Shown here one piece after another: positions 1-9,458 of a stretch of 64,000 nucleotides of DNA. This DNA is from Solanum dulcamara (lineage: Eukaryota > Streptophyta > Magnoliopsida > Solanales > Solanaceae): the NCBI RefSeq assembly GCF_947179165.1, contig NC_077245.1, forward strand, positions 39,859,286-39,923,285, in the 5' to 3' direction. The notes under the pieces are model-generated. The model worked only from the letters and a program-made list of their open reading frames with translations. It was not told the DNA's origin and did no database searches. Each line of letters starts with the position of its first letter. The stretch's first letter is position 1. The position numbers and the translations under genes are program-made.

Positions 1-505
1 AGAAAAGGGGACTTAACCCAAAATATGTTAGAAGGTATCAAGTTACTCATAAGGTGGGCAATGTGACTGGTAATTTAAGCTTACCACCTGATTTGGAAAC
101 CATACGCCCAGTCTATTAAATATAAATATTTCGCAACTGTACTGGCGATCCACCCATAGTATGTCTCATAAATGAAGTCCATGAGATGGAAGAGTTATCC
201 TATGAGGAGAAACTTATTGCCATCTTGGATTGGCAAATTAGAAGGTTGCGAACTGAGGACGTGCCTTCCGTCAAGATACTGTGACAAAACCAAAACCAGA
301 AAAGGGATGACCTGGGAAATTGAAGAGGATATAAAACACAAGTATTTGCACCTATTCCCAATATTTACAGGTAACCCCGATTCCTGAAACACGTATATGA
401 AATATTGGTATGGAAGTACGTGTTAAGAAAATAGCAATGAATCTCCCTACGATTTGTATAAGGTGCTAAGAGAAGTTTTAGCTAACATTCGGGGACGAAT
501 GTTCT
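1..505 (+). pseudogene. Ty3/Gypsy integrase C-terminus with chromodomain-type tail, 3' end of a truncated element
   Basis: Frame 1 from base 4 reads KRGLNPKYVRRYQ, matching the integrase GPY/F-type stretch (family form KLSPRYVGPYQ), then NLSLPPDLETIRPVY. The frame is then lost and a second one carries EELSYEEKLIAILDWQIRRL, and fragments of the usual chromodomain-like end (SVKIL, then the equivalent of TWEIEED...KYLHLF at about 300-360). Stops and frameshifts rule out function. The element enters the window from the left, so its 5' LTR, gag, protease and RT are not visible. The polypurine tract and 3' LTR follow directly. Assignment to a chromovirus (Del/Tekay-like) rests on the familiar tail order and the long LTR. 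Confidence 0.85.
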
Positions 506-519
506 AAAGGGGGGAAGGA
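484..519 (+). promoter_or_regulatory. Hairpin plus polypurine tract priming plus-strand DNA synthesis
   Basis: AACATTCGGGGACGAATGTT (484-503) is a perfect 8-bp stem with a 4-base loop. Two bases later comes the purine run AAAGGGGGGAAGGA (506-519), which abuts the LTR start TGTTACACC. The hairpin overlaps the last pol codons (NIRGRMF then stop in sister copies). Confidence 0.85.
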
Positions 520-856
520 TGTTACACCCCACCCTTTTTAAACTCGGAATGTCCCTTAAGTTACTTAGAAGTTAGCATGTGAGCCACTTAAGTTACGACA
601 CTATCAAACGGCTCTAAGGAAGGGAGAATGTGATACCCCATACTAGAGAAGGTTGGAGATGAAATCATAAGAGTCCGGAAGGAATTGGAGGCCAAGTAAT
701 GAGTCGTAGGACTCGATTTACCTATGTAAGCTACTAAGTTAAAAGTCATATGCACTTGAGCTACTTAAGCATATATCAAACTTACGTAGCACGGATTACA
801 TAGGTACATAAAATAAGACGAGATTACGAGCCCACGAGGAAGGGAAAAAAGACGAT

Positions 857-1065
857 ACGTGGTAGCCAATGAAGAAGCGACACGTGGCAGAACCTCAAGC
901 AAGCAGGTGACCCACCTGCTTGGGGGGGGTGGACCCCACTGCCACGTGGCAGCCCATAGTTGGCAGCATGATACGGTGGCCCAATAGGGGCTGGACACGT
1001 GTAACCTCTTGGGGGTTGACACGTGTCACACCCTAAAGCCACATATATATGTGGATATATATCAT
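857..1065 (+). promoter_or_regulatory. LTR U3 promoter with five ACGTG cores and a TATA region
   Basis: ACGTG cores begin at 857, 882, 944, 997 and 1021. Four are full CACGTG G-boxes and two sit in the ABRE-like form ACGTGGC. A perfect palindrome AGCAGGTG-ACC-CACCTGCT flanked by A/T lies at 901-921. A TATA-rich stretch (ACATATATATGTGG and following) lies at about 1041-1065. Regulation by G-box binding factors is inferred from motifs only. Confidence 0.6.
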
Positions 1066-3535
1066 ATACTTCAGTTATCCATCAAAACATCAGCCAACTT
1101 AGAGAGAAAAAAACGTGAGGGAGAGAAATAGAGAAGCAGCCATGGTTCTTGAAGTTTAAAGGTTTGTTTTCCAATTTTCTTCCGTGAATTAATTATATAC
1201 GGTGTACCTTAAGTACTTGGATATGTATATATGTATTTTAAGACCTTCATGGAAGTAAAACTCCAGCTTTGCAATTGGAATTTGGAAGAGAAAATAAGAG
1301 AAAACGTTAATTAATAAACCCGTTTTTGGAAGGGACAGTGGTTAGTAATAATCATATAACTTCTTGTGTACAGATTCGTTTCAAGTGATTTAATATGTTT
1401 TGGAAAGGTATTTCGTGGTTCTATAACTCTCATTCAGACTCCAAAATCCAGTTCCACTTGTATCAGCTTGAAAAGTGGTGATGAAGTGTAGAGGAGGTAC
1501 TGCTCAAATTTGGTTTTGGAAATCCTACACGGACAGCTGTGAGTATTTTAGTCATATCTTTTTGTACAAAATTGATGTAGGGATGATTCGAAATTGTTTG
1601 CGACCCTAATACACGTGTCTATAACTTTTATGAAGGACGTAAATCCTGTTTCCCTCCATTACCCCTTCGAAACGAAGCGACAAGGTAAAACAGTAAGCTG
1701 TCCAGATTTCACATTTTGGATAGTTTTGGCGAGTTTGACAAGTTTAACGTAAGGTAAGATTTCTTCTTTTAATTTGAGCTTTATGTGTTCTGATGGAGCA
1801 TGTTACACTCCCTATTGGTGGATGGAAATATGAAAATGGCTTAGAAATACTTGGCGTTCGGAATAAACTAATTTGTAGTCGTTATGGTTGAATTATTGTC
1901 GAAACAAAGTGTTGTTCTTGTGAGTTGCTCTGCAGGGGTGTGACTTGTTGTTGCAGGGCCTAAATATGTCCTAATGTGGGTTAGGGTGCTGCTGGTAGAA
2001 GCCACATGACCCCTTGTTATGTATAATTAAAGGCGTCACAAAATAAAGGCTAGACGCCCTATTGAGATATCGTATTTTTGAAATAAGTTGTTTGGAGTGT
2101 ATGTTGTATATTGTTGGTATGAATTGCTGCAGGTTGTTGTTGTTGGTTGGCTGTAGGTCTTAGGGACCTGATTGGAAATTTGGATAGGGCACATTATAGG
2201 GGAGGTGCTGCCCAATTTTCGTTAACGCCTTAACAAACTAAAGGACTAGTCGAGGAAACAACTAAGGCAATAGATTCCATTAACATTAAGGCGTAATCCA
2301 AGATGCTGGAAAGTTAAGAGTAGTTGATATTCGTATTACTTTCATATTGAATAGGTTCGGAAGACGACGAGACGAGCAGGATAAAGGGTAACTCCCAAAA
2401 GGTATGTAAAGCTTTCTTGTGGCATGTTTTGGTATAAGCACGTACAATTATCTTTCTTTCCTTTTGGCAAGTTTTAGCCTTAAGTGAAGTGTGTGTGGAA
2501 TGTGGGGATAATTCCATTCCCAAAACTCCAAGTATGCCTCATAACCCATATCCACTGCTTAGTATTGGAATTTCTGCAAGAATTGAGTATTGCCTAGTAA
2601 GGCTTCTATGTATTAAACACTAGTATTTGGAAAGATATCTCTCATTTCCTTTGATACGTGTTTGGTATGAAAGTGAGATTATGATGCCATAATGATTCAC
2701 CGAGCCCCATGATGGGCCGGGTATGAAATATGTGTATGCAGATCCCATAAAGAAAAGTACAGACCATATATAGTTTATTCTCTTTCTTCTTTTGGCGTGT
2801 CTTAGTTGTAGGTTAAACATGATATGAGTTCCAGCGTAACTCCATTCTTAGCATCTCTTATTTACGTCTGAATATCGAACTTTTATAATAATCGAACTAT
2901 TTCCCTGGAAACTTTTATATGTTAAAAAGGTAACAAATGTACAGGCTCCAAGTCTTACAGACTATATGTTAACAAATGTTTCTGGTTCCATAAGCGATTT
3001 GGCTTTACTTTAGTACATGTCTAGGAGCCCCGAGATTATAATTGAGACAGCCCATAATGGCATTTAGAGGACACTCGAGATGACTACACCGCTACTCGGG
3101 TTCTCAAATAAAAGCTTAACTTTCTTATTCTATCGAGTCTCTGATAATGATTTAAATTGCATATAGTTACTCACTACTCTACTCGTGTATATTGTAACAC
3201 TTCTTTCCCTGAGTCCCGGGCCAGGATATGTTCTCGTGCACAGTTCACTGCATTATTCACTGAGTCCCTCAATAGAGGGCCAGGATACGTGTATAAATAT
3301 ATGATGATGTGTTGTAATAAGGTGGTGATGGCACTGGGGCCATGATGGTTTTACAGAGATGATTTTACAGAGATGATTCACCGGACCCCCGAAAGGGCCG
3401 GCTATATGATATGACTCGAACATGCATGTTTTTGTAATTCATAAAGTACAGGTACAAGTTTCTGAATTGATATCTTATCCCCTGATTCTCTATCTCAGAT
3501 ATGTTTCCAGTTGTTTTATATTATGTTTTACATAC

Positions 3536-3595
3536 TCAGTACACATATCGTACTGACCCCCTTTCTCGGGGGGCTGCGTTCATGCCCGCAGGTAC
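3536..3595 (+). other. Three-hairpin LTR module (best-preserved copy)
   Basis: Three adjacent stems: TCAGTAC/GTACTGA with a 7-base loop, CCCCC/GGGGG around TTTCTC, and CTGC/GCAG around GTTCATGCCC, closed by GGTAC. All three stems pair perfectly here. Role unknown; candidates are RNA 3' processing, packaging or a downstream promoter element. Confidence 0.7.
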
Positions 3596-4014
3596 GGGTA
3601 CAGATTTTGGGAGTCCGTCAGCTTAGGATTCCATGCAGCTCAGCTGGAAGAGGCTTCATTGTATCGGAGCCTAGTTTTGGATACTGTCCACGGATGTATA
3701 GAAATTGTTTTATCCATTCAGGGGTACGGCGGGGGCCCTGTCCCGCCATATGTTGTCATTTATATGTTTAGAGATCTGCAGACATGTATATGTGGGTTGT
3801 GTATGTCAGTTTGATTAAGCTGGGTCTACATGATATATGATATATATTATTATGTTATGGCAGCCTTGTCGGCTTGCGTGCCCTGTCATGTTGTGATACA
3901 AACGAAAAGGGCTACAGTTTATGAAAATGTTATCGCCAGTGGGGCTCTATTACATGATATTGTCTTATTTACGATTCAATGTGACCTCATCTAATAGATA
4001 TATGTACGGGGGGT

Positions 4015-4102
4015 CCAGGTCGGACCCCAGTCGCGGCCTACGGGGTTGGGTCGTGACACCAGGTCGGACCCCAGTTGCGGCCTACGGGGTTGGGTCGTGA
4101 CA
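4015..4102 (+). repeat. Tandem duplication of the LTR's last 44 bp
   Basis: Copies 4015-4058 and 4059-4102 each run CCAGGTCGGACCCCAG...GGGTTGGGTCGTGACA and differ at one base (TCGCGG against TTGCGG). The duplication ends exactly at the LTR terminus, so it may have arisen at integration or by slippage. Confidence 0.9.
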
Positions 4103-4109
4103 ATATAAT

Positions 4110-4280
4110 AGTGCCAAGGAACGTCCGGCCTGATCCATAAATATAACATTATAGTACTAAAGAATGTACATCCCGATCCATATATAATATAACAATGCCG
4201 AGAAATATATGGCCCGATCCATATATAATATAATATGTTGGTGTTGAGGAAGGTACGACCCGATACATATATAATATAAT
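4110..4280 (-). repeat. Four degenerate tandem units of about 42 bp inside the LTR
   Basis: Units carry the core CCGATCCATATATAATATAA preceded by a variable GTGCCGAGGAACGT-like part. They start near 4111, 4152, 4193 and 4236. Confidence 0.7.
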
Positions 4281-5572
4281 ATATATACATGCATCTAAAA
4301 CATAGAAATATAGCAGACATCTCTCGAATATCATCATAAAGTATGTTAAAGAGCCTCAAGAATCATAGTCATATGGCACTATAGTATAAAACGTCTTATA
4401 GAAGTCTGAACATTAATTATCATAGAGTCCCTAAGAATAGAAATAGGTATACATCGACTATTATCCAATGTACAAAAAATTGGAGGGGGAGGCTCAATCA
4501 CTTGAGAATTGTAATATCAAGAAGTGAATAAGAATCATGAAGCACACTAAAAGCTCGTGAATAGAATTACCCCAAATTTCATATAGTATCACTCCTTACT
4601 TATATCTAAGACATGACAAAATAAAGGAGGGATAACTTTACATACCTGTTAAAGATCAATCGTATCCAAGCTTGCCTCGTTACCCTTTTAGCCTATTTAA
4701 TAAGAAAGTAACACTATTATGAATAAACTTTGACTTTCCAGTTTATAAATCTAAAAACAATCACTTATAGGAATTATTTCTTCGTTCACACTTTTCGATT
4801 AGTATATTGATTAGTTAAGAACTTAATAGAAATCGAGCAATATTTCCCCTTACATAACTCACCTAAGCTGAACTTCCAATTAAACGCCGATTAGCACAGC
4901 AATACAAACAACTATGACCACCATCCATATATAATAAAACTACTTTAATATCATTCAATACAAGTGCTAAACAGCCCACCCGAAACCACAATATCAAAAT
5001 ATAATTTTTGATCTTTATTTTGTAAAATCACAACCACACGGAAAGGAGCATAACGTGGGTGCGAAAAACAACACTTATACTCATCTATAACTATATTTCA
5101 ATCTCTTCAACATACATAAATTACCTTAAAATACAATACCATAATAATGACAACACTAATCAAACTTTAATCCAACTAGAACAATTTCAATTCTATCCAT
5201 TTACAATGTCAATAATACCCATGTAATTTTCTTACCTCCAACCCCACTTAATACAAAGTAATCTCTCTATTACAACATCATTAACTTCAATTTGAAAAGA
5301 AGAAACCCTAGCTTAGCAACTTGGCTTCTCAACGTGGCTGAAAATTGACGACTTCGATTAACTCGACGTTGCTACTCCTAGAATCACCCCACATTGTTGT
5401 AGACTTTTTAAGGGTGGAATTACTTTGTAAAGATTAGGTTTGGATCATTAATTTTGGCTGCAAGTTTAGCTATCCATGGCTAAAGTTCTAAGTCTCTCTA
5501 TCTCTCTATTTTTCTCTAAGTAAGGAAGAAGACTAATGAGCTAAAAATGAGCTCTTAGTCATTAGTTCAAGC

Positions 5573-5782
5573 CTATATACACCACCCTTGAGAGTGACAT
5601 GTGTCATCCCCTAAGGGTGACACATTTTTAGCCCCTACACGTGTCCAGCCATAAAGGTGACACGTGTCTGCTCCTATACGTCAATCCCCTCCATGCTCCA
5701 ACCAGCTGCTGCCACATGTCTTGGTGGGGTCCAGTTTAGTAGGTGCATCACCTACTCATTCCAAGTAGGTGCATCACCTACT
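5573..5782 (-). promoter_or_regulatory. LTR U3 promoter motifs, minus strand
   Basis: CACGTG at 5638-5643 and 5661-5666, and two copies of the palindrome AGTAGGTGCATCACCTACT at 5738-5756 and 5764-5782. A TATA-like GTATATAG (minus strand) lies near 5573-5581, downstream of them in the transcription direction. Confidence 0.55.
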
Positions 5783-6127
5783 TATGCCTTTTCATAGGTT
5801 TGAAATCTAGTCTCATTTTAATAACTTGCGTGATCTCTGGTACTTAAGCTCGACATGTACTCAAGTAGCTTATTTATGTAAAACATCCAAACCGATAGCT
5901 AAAGCAAGTAGGTCGATTACCAAGACTCATTATTTGGCCTCCAACTCCTTTCAAATCCTTCCAAACCTATTTCCAACCATCACTACTCACATAGAACTAG
6001 TCTATGCAAAATATGGGGAATCACATTCTTCCCTCATTTAGATAATTTGGGAATGTCATGGATAACATGGATCACATGGAAACTTTTAGAGAAAATGTTC
6101 CCCTATACAAAAGTGCGGTGTATAACC

Positions 6128-6163
6128 TCCTTCCCTCCTTTAGAACATTCGTCCTCGAATGTT
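6128..6163 (-). promoter_or_regulatory. Polypurine tract plus hairpin, minus strand
   Basis: On the minus strand AAAGGAGGGAAGGA (6128-6141) abuts the LTR start. The hairpin AACATTCG-NNNN-CGAATGTT occupies 6144-6163 with both stem arms intact; only the loop differs from the copy at 484. Confidence 0.8.
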
Positions 6164-6585
6164 AACTAGTCTCATAAGGTCTTACAAGGATTTCGGGAAA
6201 TCTCTGTAATAGTTGTCATATATAGGTTTCTTATTAATCAATACAACCAATTTAGGAGTTTAGATTACCTGTGGGTATAGGGAACAAGTATGGATATTTA
6301 TTCTTCATCTCTTCTTCGGCTTCCCAGGTCATCTCTTCTCTATTTTCATTTCACCATAATACTTTGACGGAGGACACATCCTTGGAACATAGCCTTCTGA
6401 CTTGGAGATCAAGTATGGCTATAGGGTGTTCCTCATAAGATAATTCCTCTGTCACTTGGACATCATCCACGGGGAATACTCTAGAAGGATTACTAGCATA
6501 TTTGTGAAGCATCGACACATGAGAGACTGGGTGTATTGCTTCCAAATCCGATGGTATGTCCAACTCATATGCAACTTTGCCTAGA
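6142..6585 (-). pseudogene. Integrase C-terminal/chromodomain fragment of a Gypsy chromovirus
   Basis: The open frame 6563-6351 gives LPSDLEAIHPVSHVSMLHKY-like IPSDLEAIHPVSHVSMLHKY, then EELSYEEHPIAILDLQVRRL and SVKVLW. One TGA interrupts it just after VLW; the same frame then continues NENREEMTWEAEEEMKNKYP to YLFPIPT. So this is the canonical tail with a single nonsense mutation. It is cut off at 6585 by the start of a plus-strand LTR, and the rest of pol is absent. Good evidence for a chromovirus of the second LTR family. Confidence 0.88.
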
Positions 6586-7199
6586 TGTTATACGCCGCAC
6601 TTTTGTACATGGGAACATTTATTTAGTTTCTCTAAAAGTTTCCATGTGATCCATGTTATCCATGACATTCCCAAATAACCCGAAGGAGGGGAGTATGTGA
6701 TGTCCCATAATTTGCATAGACTAGTTATATGTGAGTGGTGATGGTTGGAAATAGGTTTGGAAGGATTTAAAGGAGTTAGAGGCTAAATAATGAGTCGTGG
6801 TAATTGACCTACTTGCTTAAGCTACCGGTTTGGATGCTTTACATAATTAAGCTACTTGAGTACATGTCGAGCTTAACTAGCAAGTATCACGCAAGTTATT
6901 AAGATGATACTAGATTATGAACCTACAAAAAAGAGTAAGTAGGTGATGCACCTACTAAAGTGGACCCCACCAAGACACGTGGCAGAAGTTGGTTCGAGCA
7001 TGAAAGGGATGGATGTATAGGTGCTGGACACGTGTCACCCTTGGGGCTGGACATGTGTAGCGGATGAAAATGTGTCACCCTTAGGGGATGACATATGTCA
7101 GTCTCAAGGGTGGTGTATATAGGCCTAAACTAATGACTAAGAGCTCATTTTTAGCTCATTAGTCGTCTTCCTAACCTAGAGAAAACTAGAGAGATAGAG
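6586..7199 (+). mobile_element. Plus-strand LTR fragment (U3 part), second family
   Basis: Starts TGTTATACGCCGCACTTTTG at 6586 inside the minus-strand integrase tail and carries the U3: palindromes AGTAGGTG...CACCTACT near 6942, CACGTG near 7028-7033, and a GTATATAGG TATA at about 7111. It stops at 7199, where a minus LTR starts with TGTCACAACCC. It is roughly 88 % identical by eye to the reverse complement of 5500-6127, giving a long inverted repeat. Confidence 0.82.
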
Positions 7200-9458
7200 T
7201 GTCACAACCCAATCATGTAGGCCGCAACTCCTGCCCGAGTTGGACACCCATAGGTACCCTTAGCCTAAATTAGCATAATAGCAGAATAAACAAATATAGA
7301 AATTAATTAAGGTCACTAGTATGCACGAGCAGAGTAGTGAGTAACCATATGCAAATTAAATCATCATCTGAGACTCAACAAAATAGGTGGAATAAACTCG
7401 CACTTGAGTATTAAAGGCGATAATCATATTAAACACCCTTTGAATGTCACTATGGGCCATATCAAATGGAGCCTTAGGAATCATAGACATGTATCAAGAT
7501 AATGTGAAACAACTTACGGAATAAGAGACATTTGTTATGTAGAGTCTTTAGGAATACGAGTTTATACATCCAACTACTATTCAACATATAAAAGGCTAGA
7601 GGGCAGTAGCTTAGCTACTTTAAGAGTTTTAATATCAAGAGGTGAATAGGAGTCATGAATCATACTCGGAACTTATGAACGGAATTACCACAAAGCTCAT
7701 ATCATATAGCACTTATAGCTAAGACATGCCAAAAGAAAGAAATGATAGTTTTACATACCTGTTATAGATCAACTGTAACCAAGCTTGCTTCGTTACCCCT
7801 TTAGCCTATTTAACACGAAAGTAATACTATTATTAATAAACTACGACTTTCCAGCTTATAAATCTACAACCAATCACCTATTAGAATCATTTCCTCATTT
7901 ATACTTCTCGATTAGTATTTTGATTAGTTAAGAACTTAATGAAAATCAGACAATATTTCATCTATATAACTCGCCTAACTTGAACTTCCAATTAATCTTC
8001 GATTAGCACACCAACACCAACAATAACGATAACAACCTAATAACTTCTTCTCACCCTTCTTCAATTCAAATCATTAACATCGAAGATCTTACATTAAACA
8101 AATCAACATACACTTCTTATAAGATACCTTATACGCTTGCTTTCTTCCGAATTTACGAGCCATATTAACAACAACATGACAGAAACACCAACCTCCATCC
8201 ACATACAATAAAACTACTTCAACATCAGTTGAATACAAGTTTTAAAAAGCCCACCAAAACTACGACAACAAAATATGATTTTCGATTTTTATTTCAAAAA
8301 ATTACAAACACACGGAAAAGAGCATAACATTATTCTGAACACCAGCACACATACTTATCTATACTATATTTCCAGCCTTTCAACATAAGAAAACTACCTT
8401 TAAATACATTATCATAATAATGACAACACTAATCAAACTTTAATCCAAATAGAACAACTTCAATTCCGTCCATTTACAACCTCAACAATAACCATGTAAT
8501 TTTCTTCCTTCCATTTTCACGCAATACAAATTAATCTCTCCATTACAACATCATTAACTCTAATTTTAAAAGAAGAATCCTTACCTTAGAAACTTGGCTG
8601 AAGTTATGGATTCACGTTGGATCTTTGAGCTGCCCTAATGATTAGTTTACATTGTTAATAACCTCCAATTAATTGAAAAATACCTTAGATAATTAATTTA
8701 TGGATCAAGATTTGAGGACTCACTTTGCTTCAGCCATGGCCGTGAGTTGCCATGGCTTGAACTCTTTTTCTTTCTCTCTAGGGTCATTAAGGTTGAAGAT
8801 GAGAAAATGAAGCTCTTAGTCATCAAGTTAAATATATATAGGCTACCTAGGGGTTGGACACGTCTCCACCCCTTATGATATGTGTTCGTTGTGGACATGT
8901 GTCCCTCTATAATCCATTCGCCAATCAGTTGCTGCCACATTCTTGGTGGGTCCCACTTGGTATGTTAATTAATCATAACTAATCACTAATTTTCACTTAA
9001 TAATATAGATCAAATAAAAGTTATAACCAATTCGTGTATTAATTCAAATCGGGAATAAATATCTCTATCTTGTATCCCGGAATAATCTTGTCCATTACTT
9101 TGAGAAAGTAGGTGCATCACCTCTTTACGTCCTGTCATAAGTTCGTAAGTAGTTGCATCACCTACTTGCCTCTTTTTATTTTTTAACAATGTAGTCCACA
9201 CATTCTAAGTAGGTGCATCACCTACTTGTTCTTTTTAGTAGGTACCTTAAAAAGCTGTGTATTCTTTGCTACTTAAACTAGATTATGTAAGACATCCAAA
9301 CCAGTAGCTTAAGCAAGTAGGTCAATTATTGTGATAAATTATTTGGCCTCGAACCCCTTTTAAATCCTTCCAAAACTATTTCAAACCATCACTACTCACA
9401 TAGATCTAGTCTATGCAATATATGGGGAGTTACATTCTCTCTTCCTTAGTATCATTTG
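7200..9458 (-). mobile_element. Older minus-strand LTR, left part, split by a nested solo LTR
   Basis: Begins TGTCACAACCCAATCATGTAGG (LTR 3' end, minus) and runs to 9458; its remaining U3 start lies at 12372-12455. A segment corresponding to about 9570-10350 of the nested LTR, including the three-hairpin module, is missing at a junction near 7318. No matching 5-bp target duplication is seen (TAGAG on the left, ACTAA on the right), so one flank has been lost. U3 palindromes AGGTGCATCACCT recur near 9110, 9150 and 9210. Confidence 0.8.
9454..9458. repeat. Target-site duplication ATTTG, left copy
   Basis: ATTTG directly precedes TGTCACAACCC at 9459 and pairs with the copy at 12367-12371. Confidence 0.9.

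Larger units (their letters stand above)
520..4102 (+). mobile_element. 3' LTR (about 3.5 kb) of the element entering from the left
   Basis: Starts TGTTACACCCC right after the polypurine tract and ends ...GGGTCGTGACA, so it has TG...CA termini. In order it holds a U3 with ACGTG cores and a palindrome (857-1025), a TATA-rich core (about 1041-1065), a long AT-rich middle with GGTAAG donor-like sites, and the three-hairpin module at 3536-3595. The last 44 bp are repeated, so the end is either 4058 or 4102. The middle (for example 1641-1705) is nearly identical to 40209-40273 and 47931-47991, placing it in the same family as the 39-50 kb element. The target duplication cannot be tested because the other end is outside the window. 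Confidence 0.85.
4103..6127 (-). mobile_element. LTR of the second Gypsy family, minus strand, truncated at its 3' end
   Basis: Read on the minus strand, it starts at 6127 as GGTTATACACCGCAC next to a polypurine tract; the expected start is TGTTATACCCCGCAC, so the terminal T is mutated. U3 motifs (5573-5782), TACATACCTGTTA-type blocks and a 42-bp repeat follow. The expected terminus TGTCACGACCC is missing on the left, where the previous LTR ends. Family members with the same start are at 6586, 12366, 12455 and 63208. Confidence 0.8.

Noticed and set aside
172..387. Short ORFs throughout taken as small host proteins
   Set aside because: Those I could place are either parts of gag-pol in broken frames or chance frames in LTRs; none has a host-type domain.
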